Shown piece after piece: positions 10,405 to 20,700 of a stretch of 64,000 nt of DNA. Below the pieces are notes generated by a model. It made no database searches. It worked only from the letters and a program-made list of their open reading frames with translations, and was not told the origin of the DNA. The stretch covers positions 2,914,001 through 2,978,000 of the forward strand of contig NZ_CP097384.1 of the NCBI RefSeq assembly GCF_024584705.1, in the 5' to 3' direction. The DNA is from Blastopirellula sp. J2-11. GTDB lineage: Bacteria; Planctomycetota; Planctomycetia; Pirellulales; Pirellulaceae. Both the position numbers and the translations under genes were made by a program. How positions within the stretch are numbered: position 1 is the first letter of the stretch; the number at the start of each line of letters is the position of its first letter.

Positions 10405-11292
10405 ATGCGACGGTTTTGGAAATTAGCGCTTCTGGCGGCGATTACGCTCGCCCCGGTTGCGACGCTCAACGCTGACGACGCGGAGATTTCGCGCCAGATC
10501 GTTGAGCAGCTTAACGACAAGAAATCAGAAGGAAGCCTCAAGGGTTTCAACATCGGGCTTAGCGTCGAAAACGGCGTTGTTTGGCTCGAAGGGCATGTCT
10601 CCGACAAGTCGCAGCACGACATGGCGATTGATATCGCTCGTCGCATCTCGGGTGTCGAGCAGGTTGTCGACGGCGTGACCGTCAATCAGCCGAACGCTCC
10701 GACCGTCCAAGGCGTGTTGGTTTCCGCGGCCGAAACGGTCCAGCCAGAAGGCCAGCCCCGCGAATTGCAGGCTCAGCCGATCTACGCGGACTTGCCTCGC
10801 ACGGCTTCGGCAGCTCCGCTGGGGCCGCAAATGCTTCGCCCGGTTCCGGCCGCTTCGCAGCAAACGCCGACCATTGCTCAGATGCCTGTGTATCAACAGC
10901 AGCAGCAAACGCAACAAGGTCAGGCGCAACAGCAGGGGCAGATGCCGCGTGCGTTTGCTCCGGCCGGTACGCAAGACTTCCGCTATGCTTCGGCTCGCAT
11001 GCAGCCGCCGGCTCCGATCCAGCCGCCGTCGTACTATCCGACCGCGTCAGGCTACGCCGCTCCGGTTCGCTATGACAATCCGCAGATGCCTGGCTACGCT
11101 TGGCCAGCTTACGCGGCTTACCCGAACTACGCTGCTCTGCAATACCCGAAGCAGTACTCACCGGCTGCTTGGCCTTACATCGGCCCGTTTTATCCGTACC
11201 CGCAAGTTCCGCTCGGCTGGCGTAAAGTCACGATGGAATTCAACAAGGGTTGGTGGACAGTCGACTTCAAGGCTCGTCGACACTACCGCTAA
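10405..11292 (+). CDS. secreted BON-domain protein with conserved Tyr/Pro/Trp C-terminus
   Basis: A 295-aa exported protein. The signal peptide is about 1-24, then a BON domain (about 25-92) with GLSVENGVVWLEGHV and the ISGVEQVVDGV helix-strand end, as in OsmY-type phospholipid-binding proteins. A Gln/Pro/Ala-rich linker follows. The C-terminal 50 residues (PYIGPFYPYPQVPLGWRKV, then WWTVDFK) match the end of the secreted protein at 9604. AGGAGGGGG lies 4 nt before the ATG. In-frame sequence back to 10201 is Arg-rich and not preceded by a ribosome-binding site, so it is excluded. The BON domain suggests a role at the envelope surface; the tail may be an anchor. Confidence 0.87.
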   Translation: MRRFWKLALLAAITLAPVATLNADDAEISRQIVEQLNDKKSEGSLKGFNIGLSVENGVVWLEGHVSDKSQHDMAIDIARRISGVEQVVDGVTVNQPNAPTVQGVLVSAAETVQPEGQPRELQAQPIYADLPRTASAAPLGPQMLRPVPAASQQTPTIAQMPVYQQQQQTQQGQAQQQGQMPRAFAPAGTQDFRYASARMQPPAPIQPPSYYPTASGYAAPVRYDNPQMPGYAWPAYAAYPNYAALQYPKQYSPAAWPYIGPFYPYPQVPLGWRKVTMEFNKGWWTVDFKARRHYR

Positions 11293-11370
11293 TCACCGAG
11301 TTTCGTAAGCGATACCATCACCGATAGCGAGTAGCCGTTTAGCCAGGGCGAAAGCTGGATGGCGATCCGA

Positions 11371-11405
11371 ACCCCTGAAAGTTTGCTGCCTTTCAGGGGT
11401 TTTTT
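11371..11405 (+). terminator. Rho-independent terminator
   Basis: ACCCCTGAAAG and CTTTCAGGGGT form an 11-bp stem with an 8-nt loop, followed by six T. It ends the BON-domain transcript. Confidence 0.93.
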
Positions 11406-11591
11406 CGTGCGCAGAGCGAAAATCGAGCCCTCCTTTCAGGAAATTGCCGTGCGACCGGAAAAGGCCGCAAGTTTGTTACAGCTTTACACGATAAATAGCA
11501 CTAGCAGCAAATGCCGCGCATGCGTGCGGCGACCTAAAGGATTGGGCTTCGCCCGCAAAACAGCGCCCTGGCAAAACTGAGAGGTTGATCC

Positions 11592-12173
11592 ATGTACCGT
11601 ATAAGCCTTCGCACCGCCCTTGGCCTGGCGATCGTGGCGTCGACGCTGAACAGCGTCGGATGTACGACTCAAGGTCCATTTTTGGGCCCATTTTTTATGC
11701 CTTTTCCGGTTTCGCCTTACTTCCAAGAGGCGAAGGAAGATGAATTCCTAGAGCATGAGCGGTATGGTCGCGTACCGATTCTGCCGCCGATTCCGCCAGG
11801 CGGACCGCACGTCGCGCTCGACCCACCGAGCGATGACGAAGTGATCCGCGCCTTGGAGCGAGCTCGCCCGACTGAAGGCGGCATGCCGTTCCTGCACGAA
11901 GTGAATCGTAACAACGTTCGCATCAAGAAAGAAAAGATCGCCGACTATGTCGATCCGCCCCGCGTGATGCCGCTGGTTGGCCCGGTTCAACTACACCATG
12001 CTCACTATAAGTGCACGGTCAACTTCACCGAAGTCAAGCGTATCGGCTGGCCCTTCCCGCATACGTTGGTGGACGAAGAAACCATCGAAGTGGTCTACAT
12101 CGACCACAACCACCTGCATCGTGTCGGCGACCCGTACGAAGGTTCGCAGCCGATGGGCCCGCCCAAGCGATAA
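11592..12173 (+). CDS. predicted lipoprotein, unknown function
   Basis: A 193-aa protein with a lipoprotein signal peptide; the lipobox LNSVGC puts the lipidated Cys at residue 24. The mature part begins with a Pro/Phe-rich stretch. It continues with a Pro-rich segment (PILPPIPPGG) and a C-terminal block containing a His-rich patch (LHHAHYKC) and a VYIDHNHLHRV segment that could bind metal. I recognise no domain. GAGAGG lies 7 nt before the ATG. The gene sits alone between two terminators. Confidence 0.78.
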   Translation: MYRISLRTALGLAIVASTLNSVGCTTQGPFLGPFFMPFPVSPYFQEAKEDEFLEHERYGRVPILPPIPPGGPHVALDPPSDDEVIRALERARPTEGGMPFLHEVNRNNVRIKKEKIADYVDPPRVMPLVGPVQLHHAHYKCTVNFTEVKRIGWPFPHTLVDEETIEVVYIDHNHLHRVGDPYEGSQPMGPPKR

Positions 12174-12204
12174 CAAGATCGCCTGGCGATGCTAAAAAAC
12201 AAGG

Positions 12205-12235
12205 AACCGCGTCCACGCCCGGATGCGGTTTTTTT
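12205..12235 (+). terminator. Rho-independent terminator
   Basis: AACCGC and GCGGTT pair across a 14-nt GC-rich loop, followed by seven T. Confidence 0.75.
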
Positions 12236-12293
12236 ATGCGCTGGTCGCGCACGTTCATTACGCGGCTGCCGATTGCGATTAATATAGACGCCT

Positions 12294-13187
12294 ATGTCTC
12301 ATCCTCCTCCCAAGTCGTCGCAGATCGACCCCCTTACGGGGCGACGAATGCTCGTGCGCACGCAAACCGCGCTCACGGAAAATCTGCCGAGTTGGGGAGT
12401 CGCGATCCTCGAGAGCCATCACGCGCCAGGCTTCGTGATGGAGTGGCGCTCGCACCCCTTTATCAAGGTTCTTTACGTCCTGGCTGGTCGCGGACAGATC
12501 CATATTGGCGCCGATAGCTACACGGTTGGGCCGCGCGATATCGTCGTTGTGCCGGCCGAGCGACGGAACCGGATCGAGGATGATCCGAGCTCGCCGATGT
12601 CGCTTTACGTCTTGTGCATCGAAAAGCGTCTGCTGGGGTTCGATCCGCACGTCACCTCGGTCTTGCCGCACGGCAAACAGGCCTGTCAGCTTCATTTCTC
12701 ACAGCGGATCGAACGCCGGCTGCGCCGTTTGCTCTATCAGCAGTGGCAAGCCGATCCGACCACTCCGTTGGCGATGGTCGCCAACGCTTTGGAAGTGCTG
12801 GCGCTGCTCACGTCGGAGTCGATCCCTGCGGGGCAGACGATCAGCGATCTGAGCTTGGAGCCCGACGTTGACGAAATCGCCGCGTACGTCCGTCACGTCG
12901 ATTCGTACTTCTTTGAGGCCAGCACCATCGACGATGTGGTCAAAGAGCTAGGCATGCCGCGCCGCCGCTTCACCCACATCTTCCGCCGTCTTACCGGACA
13001 AACCTGGCTGAACTACGTACAACGCAAACGCGTCGACCACGCATGCCAACTGCTCGAAGAGTCAGACCGCACCATCGCGTCGATCGCCTTCGAATGCGGC
13101 TTCGGCGAGTTATCGACCTTCTACCGAGCCTTTCGCAAGATCCGCGGCGTTACGCCGAAAGCCTGGCGCAAGACGCACCGCGAATAA
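12294..13187 (+). CDS. AraC-family transcriptional regulator with cupin sensor domain
   Basis: A 297-aa DNA-binding regulator. The N-terminal half is a cupin-like ligand domain (SHPFIKVLYVLAGRGQIHIG, PRDIVVVPA). The C-terminal 100 residues hold two helix-turn-helix motifs; the second, IASIAFECGFGELSTFYRAF, is the AraC signature, followed by GVTPKAWRK. Such proteins usually bind a sugar or related small molecule and activate a nearby gene, but no catabolic gene adjoins it here, so ligand and target are unknown. It starts 59 bp past the terminator of the lipoprotein gene. Confidence 0.9.
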   Translation: MSHPPPKSSQIDPLTGRRMLVRTQTALTENLPSWGVAILESHHAPGFVMEWRSHPFIKVLYVLAGRGQIHIGADSYTVGPRDIVVVPAERRNRIEDDPSSPMSLYVLCIEKRLLGFDPHVTSVLPHGKQACQLHFSQRIERRLRRLLYQQWQADPTTPLAMVANALEVLALLTSESIPAGQTISDLSLEPDVDEIAAYVRHVDSYFFEASTIDDVVKELGMPRRRFTHIFRRLTGQTWLNYVQRKRVDHACQLLEESDRTIASIAFECGFGELSTFYRAFRKIRGVTPKAWRKTHRE

Positions 13188-13507
13188 GGATTCTTCGAAG
13201 TCTGTTGCGCAAGCCGTGCGGCAGCAATATGAGGCGCCAGCGTAATGCTCGGGTAGTGCGAAGCTACTTTTGCGGAGCATAAGTTGACTATTGGGCATGG
13301 TTTTTATCGTTTTTCTGCAGGCCCAATTTTCCACACGGTTCCAGGATGAAATATTGGGACTCGTGACGGCGTTTTAATTTCGCTTGCGGGGGGCTGCACT
13401 GGTTTAACATGCAGAATTGATCCATTGGTCTAGATGGAAAGAGGCGATATTTTATTTTTTTTGAGATTGCTAGTCACACTGACTAGGTCCATGACAAGGT
13501 ATTGGTA
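13188..13507 (+). other. intergenic region before the sigma factor gene
   Basis: No gene is seen in 320 bp. The only clear structure is the inverted repeat at 13470-13486, next to an AT-rich stretch (13450-13465) that could hold a promoter. Confidence 0.5.
13470..13486. promoter_or_regulatory. inverted repeat, candidate operator of the sigma factor gene
   Basis: CTAGTCA and TGACTAG flank a 3-nt centre, a perfect 7-bp dyad ending 21 bp before the sigma-factor ATG. It could bind a repressor or form a hairpin close to the ribosome-binding site. Confidence 0.5.
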
Positions 13508-14044
13508 ATGAGCAGCCAAGATGCCGAGTTCGATGAATCGTTTGCCGGACTTGTCGCCGAGAATCATGTTCAATTGCGATCGTTCGTGCGGATGCTTGGA
13601 GTCGATCCCGAATGGGTTGACGACCTTGCGCAGGAGACCTTTTTGGTGGCGCTGCGTGAAAGGGAAAGCTTTGATGAACAACAGGATGTCGGAAAATGGC
13701 TCCGCGGAATCGCTCGAAATCTGGTGAGAAACGAAATCCGCAAGGGCGCGCGCCGTCAACGTCTCCAGCATGTGGTCCTTGCCGATATGTTGTTGCGATC
13801 GTCGGAAGCGGATGACGACTGCCCAGAGTGGAGTTCGACTCGTCTTGCGCATCTGCGCGATTGCGTAGAGCAACTGCCGCCGAAGAGTCGACAGATTGTT
13901 TCCGGCAGATATTCGGATGGTTGGAAAGCGCCTGACTTAGCGGCTCACTTGGAAATGTCGGTCGATGCCGTGCGACAAGCGCTCGTCCGGATTCGACAGC
14001 AACTGAAAACATGCATTGAACGACGAATCACGGAATCGATTTAG
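13508..14044 (+). CDS. ECF-type RNA polymerase sigma-70 factor
   Basis: A 178-aa sigma factor with region 2 (residues about 15-85, including DDLAQETFLVALRE and a tryptophan-containing WLRGIARNLVRNE block) and region 4 (about 120-175, LPPKSRQIVSGRYSDG with a helix-turn-helix). It directs RNA polymerase to a specific promoter set. It resembles the planctomycete/verrucomicrobial sigma group found beside FecR/LamG proteins, and the next gene, 64 bp downstream, is one of these. ATG 13508 is chosen with AAGG about 8 nt upstream; TTG 13502 is a weaker alternative. Confidence 0.9.
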   Translation: MSSQDAEFDESFAGLVAENHVQLRSFVRMLGVDPEWVDDLAQETFLVALRERESFDEQQDVGKWLRGIARNLVRNEIRKGARRQRLQHVVLADMLLRSSEADDDCPEWSSTRLAHLRDCVEQLPPKSRQIVSGRYSDGWKAPDLAAHLEMSVDAVRQALVRIRQQLKTCIERRITESI

Positions 14045-14108
14045 CTGCGGTTGCGATTCAGTCCAATTCGGCAATCCGAGATAATAGCGTTTTACTTAGG
14101 ATGATTTC

Positions 14109-15815
14109 GTGGCATTTCAGTCTCGCTTTTACGAATTGCTGGCGCTCTTGCTGGATGACGCCGCTACCGATGCGGAACTGGACGAACTGGTTGCCGTAAT
14201 CACGGCCGACCCTGCGAAGCTGGCTCAACTGAAAGATCATCTGGTTCTTAGTGATCGCCTTTCTCAGTACGAAGATACGCATCGAGACGCGGTGAGATAT
14301 GTCGAATCTCTCAAAACGCGTGCTCGAGCCGAGAGGCAATCGGATGGCTTTGTCGCAGCGGTCATCAACTCGTCGCACTCCACGAACGGAGAGCGAGCAA
14401 CACAGCCAGACCAGCCGCAAAGTTCTCGCATTTGGGCTTGGGTCGGACTCACGGTCGCCGCGTCTCTCGTGATAGCGTTATTGAGTTGGCGTGAGATGCG
14501 CCGCGACAACGAAGATTTGCCCGCGATTGCGACCTCGACAAATCTTGAACAGGAGGAAGCCGCCACCGACTCGGGCGTCGCCGTGTTAACGCGCGTGGTG
14601 GGCGTCGTCGGTGCAAACACCGCCACCTGGCACGAGGGCTCCACGCTGATTCCCCAGACGCTGGTCTGGGACAAGGGGGTACTGCAGCTTGAATTTTATA
14701 GCGGGGCCACTGTGGTTGCCGAAGGACCAGCTTCTTTAGAAATCGTCGATCCTAGTCACATTATTTGTCACTTCGGGAAATTGCGAGCCAATATTCCGGA
14801 GCCTGCCCAAGGGTTCACGATCTTGTCCTCGACGATGGAAGTGGTCGATTTGGGCACCGAGTTTGGCATGGAAATATCCAGCGATGGTTCGATCAACGTA
14901 CAAGTATTTGAGGGGAAGATCGAACTCTACGAATCAAATTCAAATCGGAATTTAGCGACGCGTCAGGAGCTTTCCGAGGGGAAGGCGCTGGCGATCTCGG
15001 CCGATGGACTTTCTAAGCCGCTCGATTCTGAAACGTTGAATTTTATTTCGCCCAATCAACTTTCGACTTTGACCAGCGAAGCGTCTCAGCGACATTTGCA
15101 AAATTGGTTAGAGCACCGCGGCGCGATCTTGGATGACCCGCGAGTGATCGCTTACTTTCCCTTTGATCGCCACGAAACGGAAGATCGCCGCTTGGTGGGG
15201 TATGCCGCCGGCGGACAGGAATTGACGGGGGCGATCGTCGGTGCGCAATGGGCCGAGGGGCGGTGGCCTGGGAAGTCGAGTCTTGAATTCAAACGTCCTG
15301 GGGATCGCGTGCGGATCTCGATCCCAGGCAGCTACCCGTCGCTGACGTTGGCAACTTGGATTCGACTCGACGGACTAGACCGGCGCTTCAATTCCTTGTT
15401 ACTGACGGATGAGTTCAAGGTGAACAATCCGCACTGGCAGATTCATCAAGAGGGGCACCTCATCCTCGGCGTTCCTGATCCAGGAGTCGTGGCGACACAT
15501 AACTATCGCTCTCCCCAAGTGTTTCAGCTGCAGGATATTGGGAATTGGGTGCAAATTGTCACCGTCTATGACGCGACCGATCAACAAGTACGGCACTACC
15601 TAAACGGCAAGCTGATCTCGTCGGAACCGTTCCAGCCAACCGCACAAGGCGCGTTGGTCCTGGGCGATGCGACCATCGGAAATTGGAGTCCGCAGAAAGG
15701 CGCGCTGCCATCCAAAATCCGCAACTTCAATGGTCGTATGGATGAGTTGACCGTGTACGGCGTCGCCTTGAGCGGAGCTCAGATTTTAGAGCTGTTTCGA
15801 TGGGGACGTCCCTGA
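14109..15815 (+). CDS. FecR-domain and LamG-domain membrane protein, putative anti-sigma partner
   Basis: A 568-aa single-pass membrane protein. A cytoplasmic N-terminal segment (1-105) rich in acidic helices could hold the sigma factor. A transmembrane helix spans about 108-126. A FecR-like domain lies near 180-290 (GATVVAEGPASLEIV, VVDLGTEFGMEI, VQVFEGKIELY). A C-terminal LamG/concanavalin-like domain covers about 350-560 (LTLATWIRLDG, MDELTVYGVALS). FecR proteins relay an outside signal to an ECF sigma factor, and LamG domains often bind glycans, so glycan sensing is a fair inference. GTG start with AGGA 8 nt upstream. Confidence 0.85.
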   Translation: MAFQSRFYELLALLLDDAATDAELDELVAVITADPAKLAQLKDHLVLSDRLSQYEDTHRDAVRYVESLKTRARAERQSDGFVAAVINSSHSTNGERATQPDQPQSSRIWAWVGLTVAASLVIALLSWREMRRDNEDLPAIATSTNLEQEEAATDSGVAVLTRVVGVVGANTATWHEGSTLIPQTLVWDKGVLQLEFYSGATVVAEGPASLEIVDPSHIICHFGKLRANIPEPAQGFTILSSTMEVVDLGTEFGMEISSDGSINVQVFEGKIELYESNSNRNLATRQELSEGKALAISADGLSKPLDSETLNFISPNQLSTLTSEASQRHLQNWLEHRGAILDDPRVIAYFPFDRHETEDRRLVGYAAGGQELTGAIVGAQWAEGRWPGKSSLEFKRPGDRVRISIPGSYPSLTLATWIRLDGLDRRFNSLLLTDEFKVNNPHWQIHQEGHLILGVPDPGVVATHNYRSPQVFQLQDIGNWVQIVTVYDATDQQVRHYLNGKLISSEPFQPTAQGALVLGDATIGNWSPQKGALPSKIRNFNGRMDELTVYGVALSGAQILELFRWGRP

Positions 15816-16015
15816 AATTCGTTGGCGTAGGAGAAGCATGGACCAACTACATGACGTCACGTTTCGAAGAGACGGCCCGCAGCCGGTTCCGTTTTAACTC
15901 AAATCTGATCGGATCGGCGATTTACGAGAAATCGCCGATCTCACAATCACTTGATTCGCTTCATTTTATCGCTGCCTTTTCTTTATTCTCTTATCTCTAG
16001 TTCAAGGTAGATTCT

Positions 16016-16921
16016 ATGCTTGTTCGCAAATCCGCTTTCACCCTTGTCGAGTTGCTGGTCGTGATCGCCATTATAGGCGTATTGATTGCACTATTATTGC
16101 CCGCCGTCCAGCAGGCTCGTGAGTCGGCTCGAAGAATGCAATGCACTAACAACCTCAAGCAGATGGGGCTGGGACTGCATAATCATCACGATACGTTCGG
16201 CAATTTTCCTCCTGGTCAAATGAGCGTTTCCAATCGGGATCAAGCAGGCGCCGCCAAAGCTTGGAGCGATAAGAATTCGTTGAGTTGGATGGTGTTTGTG
16301 CTGCCGTACATTGAGCAGGAAAGCCTGTTTCAACAGATCCGGGACGAGAATGACAATTTCGACGTCTACCTGGATCGATTTTCTTGGTGGACGACGGGGA
16401 CCAATTGGGGGCAAATCGCAGTCGATGGTTTCATGTGTCCCTCGTGTCCGATGCCCACGGCGAATCCCCATCGCAAAGACAACGCCAAGACCAACTACAA
16501 AGCGATCTTAGGTACCGAATACCCCGACAATCTGGCCACCGATGATGCGGGTTATATGAAGAAGTTTAGCGGAACCTTCTGGCTGAACAGCGAGACGGGG
16601 TTTAATGACCTTACCGATGGAACCAGCAATACGGTCTTCATTGGAGAGCAAGACGGAGCCGAAAAGCCGCGTCGCGCCTCGTGCTGGGTGGGTTCGGATA
16701 AAGCGCATTGGCTGAATAACAATCTCGGGTCGACTTCCGCGAATCCGAGCTTCACGATCAATGGGTCAAACGCCTGGGGGGCTTTGGGGAGCATGCACCC
16801 CGGTGGAGCCAATTTCTGCCGTGCCGACGGATCGGTCGTCTTTATCCCTGAGACGATTGATGGAACCGTCTATGAGAGTTTCGGGACGAGATCCGGAGGG
16901 GAAGTCACTCCCAGTCTCTAG
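16016..16921 (+). CDS. DUF1559 domain protein with prepilin-type leader
   Basis: A 301-aa planctomycete protein of the DUF1559 family. The N-terminus carries a type IV pilin/type II secretion pseudopilin methylation site, [17 protein letters not shown], then the [12 protein letters not shown] block. The C-terminus has the family motif [19 protein letters not shown]. The mature protein is probably exported through a pseudopilin pathway; its role is unknown, and the family is greatly expanded in Planctomycetes. It follows the sigma/FecR-LamG pair and precedes a lipoprotein gene. The same two-gene arrangement recurs at 61605-62908. Confidence 0.92.
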   Translation: MLVRKSAFTLVELLVVIAIIGVLIALLLPAVQQARESARRMQCTNNLKQMGLGLHNHHDTFGNFPPGQMSVSNRDQAGAAKAWSDKNSLSWMVFVLPYIEQESLFQQIRDENDNFDVYLDRFSWWTTGTNWGQIAVDGFMCPSCPMPTANPHRKDNAKTNYKAILGTEYPDNLATDDAGYMKKFSGTFWLNSETGFNDLTDGTSNTVFIGEQDGAEKPRRASCWVGSDKAHWLNNNLGSTSANPSFTINGSNAWGALGSMHPGGANFCRADGSVVFIPETIDGTVYESFGTRSGGEVTPSL

Positions 16922-17104
16922 ATCGTCGGCGTCAGCCTAGCGATGTGGAAGTTGGCCAGTTTCACAATGGGAGCTGCGTCCCGCGAGTGGTTGGTGAATC
17001 AATGAGATTGGCCGCGAGATTTGGCGATGTCGCCTAATAGCCCCCCCCATCGCTGTCGACTTCGCACGATGAAAGTCGACAGCTCTCTTCCTCGAAAGAC
17101 GAGA

Positions 17105-17527
17105 ATGCATAATATGTTTAGAATCCAATCGCAGTCATGGCTGCGTACGTTTCCTGCCGTTGCGACAGGACTATTGCTACTGGGATGTGGTCAATCAGGT
17201 CCCGCAACCGGTCTGGTGTCGGGAGCGATCACGCTCAACGGCGAACCGTTGCCGAGTGCGGAAGTTGTCTTTTACCCCGATTCGGGGCGCGCCTCAAGCG
17301 GCGCTACCGATGAAAATGGGCAATACGAACTGATGTTCACCTACGACACGAAGGGTTGTCTGCCTGGTGAGCATCAAGTTGTTGTCAGCACGCGGGTTCT
17401 CTCGAGTGACGAACCTGATGCGGTGAGAATGCCAGAATTGGTACCGCGCAAATACCGCAAGAAGGGAGAGTTGACCGCGACTGTGGAGCCTGGGAAGAAT
17501 GTAATTAATTTCGATTTGACGAAATAG
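17105..17527 (+). CDS. lipoprotein with carboxypeptidase-regulatory-like domain
   Basis: A 140-aa lipoprotein; the lipobox LLLLGC is preceded by a hydrophobic segment. The mature part is an Ig-like beta domain of the carboxypeptidase-regulatory or transthyretin-like kind (SGAITLNGEPLPSAEVVFYP, TDENGQYELMF, VEPGKNVINFDLTK). In planctomycetes these small lipoproteins are commonly paired with DUF1559 genes, as here. ATG 17105 is used; ATG 17114 is a nearly equal alternative. In-frame sequence before 17105 is not signal-peptide-like. Confidence 0.82.
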   Translation: MHNMFRIQSQSWLRTFPAVATGLLLLGCGQSGPATGLVSGAITLNGEPLPSAEVVFYPDSGRASSGATDENGQYELMFTYDTKGCLPGEHQVVVSTRVLSSDEPDAVRMPELVPRKYRKKGELTATVEPGKNVINFDLTK

Positions 17528-17650
17528 AAGCGGCTTGAAGATCCCAGCGGAGAGCTTTTTTCGCCAGGCTTATCGCAACGTTGTGAAGTCCTCGACTTTC
17601 GACCGCACCTGCAGATAAATCTGGCGAACGTGGTGCAGAACGCCAAGCAA

Positions 17651-17676
17651 AACCTTACGTCGATCGGCGTAAGGTT
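17651..17676 (-). terminator. possible terminator of the flagellin gene
   Basis: On the minus strand AACCTTACG and CGTAAGGTT form a 9-bp stem with an 8-nt loop, followed by only a short T run (TTGC). It lies 57 nt past the flagellin stop codon; the weak T-tract lowers confidence. Confidence 0.55.
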
Positions 17677-17732
17677 CACCTTCTCGATCACCTCAGGCTG
17701 CGAGGCGATCGGATCCCCTGCCCCGCTTTCGT

Positions 17733-20700
17733 TTAGCCCTGCAACAGGCTCAACACGTTTTGCGGGTTTTGGTTGGCGATCCCCAGCGTGTTGGTGCCGG
17801 CTTGGACCAGAATCTGGGCTCGCGTCAGTCTCGCCGATTCGGCGGCGAAGTCGGCGTCGCGGATCGAGCTTTCGGCCTCGGTCAGGTTCGCCAAGGTGTC
17901 GTTCAACGAGTAGATATTTGAGTCCAAGGTCGTCTTCTGGAAAGCTCCCAAGCGACCGCGTAGCGAGGTCACCACCGAGATCACTTCGTCCACGACTTTG
18001 GCGGCTCCGCCAACATCATTGGTCAGACTTTTGCTGCCGCCTGAGCGCAGCTCGAACAAGCGTCCGCTGACGCCGCCTAGGGTGGCGGTGCTGACGCTTT
18101 GAATACCAAGCCGCGCCTGCTGATTGCTGACGACGTCAGGGCCCAGTTGGAACAAGGCGCCGCCGCCGACGATCTCGAACTCGAAGCTTGAATTACTTTC
18201 GACGCTGGCGCTGAGCGTGAAGCTGAGGTCAAGCGACGAGGTGTTGATCGAGGCCTTCAAGCCGGCGCCGATCGCTTGGATGCCGTTGATGCGGACATCG
18301 ACGTCGGTTCCGGACGCACGGTCCACGTTGGTGGCGCCGCTTTGATCGGCCAGGCTGAACGCACCGCTGAGGGCCTTCACGCTGACAAACGAGTCGGAGC
18401 CGAAGTTGGTTGCTTGGAAAGTCAGCCCCAGATTTTCTAAGTCCGAGTTTCCAATCAACGCGGCGCCATCGGTCGTTCCGTTGTCAACGACGCCGCCGGT
18501 CAGCGTCGCCGTGTCGTCGGTCGTCACCAGTCCGGCTCCGCCCGATGTGGTGCTGAAGAGTTGGGCGAGGTCTTCGTTGTAGTTAGCGTCTAGCGAGTCA
18601 AAAATGTCGGCGATATCGTCGGCGGAAGTCGTGCCTGCTTCGATAAAGAAGGTCAACGTTTTGGTGGCCGCTTCGTATTCGCCCCGTTCGTTAACGCCGG
18701 CGGTGACGGTTGCGTCGTTGACAAACCGGACCGTGACGTTGTCATACTCTTCGCCCGAATTGACCGCCGTGAAGCTCAGTTGAGCGTTGGCGCCGTTCAC
18801 GGCGTAAGTCGAACCGGACGCTTGGGCGTCTTCCAGGTCGTTGCCGCTAGTCGCAAAGGCGATGTCATCCGCGGTTACTTCAAGTACCCCTGTGCCGTCG
18901 CTTCCTTCGACATTCGTAACGCTGATGCCGCGAGCTTCGAGGTAAGCGAGAGCGTTGGCTGCATGGGTCGGATCCGAGATAAACGCACTGGGATCATCAA
19001 AAAAGGCGATCAAATCGTTCGCCGTCGTCTTGATGTTGCCGTCGGCGTCGGTTTCGAGATTGACGACCAGCGTTCCCTCGCTGACCAAGCCGCCGGTGGT
19101 GGCCGCCGGGATTGTCAGGTCGGCGATGGTAACCGCATCCGAACCATCGCTGGAACCAAAATTCTTGGCTTCGAAGAACTGACTGATATAGGCGTCGTCG
19201 TTGATCGCGGTCAGCAGGTCTTCCGCCGTCGAGACGCCGTCTTCCAGGTGAATGGTTAGCGTCTTGTTCTCTTTGTCGAGTACGCCGAATTCATTCGCTC
19301 CGCCGGTGACGGTGGCGTCGTCTACGAAGCTAATGGAGTAGCCGTCGTAATCGGTTCCTTTGAGCTTCGCAATGATCGAGAAGGTGCCGTCAGGGTCGGC
19401 GTTTTGAATGATCGCCTGCGATACGCCTTCGACGCGGGGATCAGTCGTCGTGTCGATCGAGAGCTCTGTGCCTGCGTTCGACACAAAGCGGATGTTGGGT
19501 GAGTCTTCCGGCGCCAGAAACTGCAAGCTGGTGTTTTGTTCGGGAACGCCGTTGTAGGCGAAATTCGTGAATTCGGTGACCGCATCATGTCCGTCGTTAC
19601 CGGCGGCCAAAGAGGCGGTGACCGTCGTATTGCCAACGGCGGCGTTGATCGCTTCGATCACGTCATTCGCGGTTGCACTCACGTCGCCGCCGTCGACGCC
19701 GCCGGATGTAGTCGTCCCAAACGTGCCGGTAAAGGCCACCGCGCCAGAGCCGCTTCCCAGCGTTTCGACAAGAGCCGCCGTGAAGAGCGCCGAAACGCCC
19801 GAGTTGTTGGCGGTGGTCGTGACGGCGCCGCTGTCGCCGATCGCAATTACGCCGGAGCCATCACTGCCGGCGACGTTGGCGGCGGCAGTAAATAATGGGC
19901 CGGTGACGCCGTCAAGATTGATCGCAGAGATCACCTGATTCGCGGTCGAGACGCCGTCTTGGATCGTGACCGTAATGATCGGAGCGTCCGGATCCGAGTT
20001 GTCATAGGCGACCGTTTCGGCGCCGGCCGTACCGCCGCCGATAAAGTTGATCGTGGTGTTATTGTTGGCCAGCCCGGTCGAATCGGACGTAATCGAGAAG
20101 TCCGAGTTCACGGCGGCGCCATCGACGATGGCGAACGGCGTGTTTGAGAGCGGGCTCGTGCTATTGATCGCCGCTATGATGTCCGCCCCGGTCGAAGCCG
20201 CGTTCTTGGTAATCGTCAACGTTTTGGCGTCGGCGTCAAAGACGGCTGTTTCTTGTCCGGTGATTGCGCCATCGTTGAAGATGATCGAGATATCATTGAA
20301 ATCCGCGCCGGCTTGATTGGCCGTGATCGAAAAATCGTTGTCAGTGCCGGCGGTGTCGACAGTCACGCTGGCCGTTTCGTACTCGGTCACGCCGAGGGTC
20401 ACTTCTAGTTTCGCAGGATCATCTCCAACTTGAGCGGTGTAGGTCGCGGTGGTCGTACTCGACGTCCCTTTGGCGTACTTAATCCGGACATCGCCGGGCT
20501 CAAAACCGGCTTCGTTGGCGGTCAAGAGAATGTCATTATCCTTACCGAAGCTGCTGACGGTTAGTTCTCCCTTGGTCGCAGCCGTTTCCAGCACCGCTTC
20601 AACCCCGGTAGCGTCGGAGACCAAATTGACCGCCGAAGCGATTTCTTCAATCGTCGAGCCCTTGGCGAAATTGAACGCCTCGGTCCCGTTGGCGCCGCCG

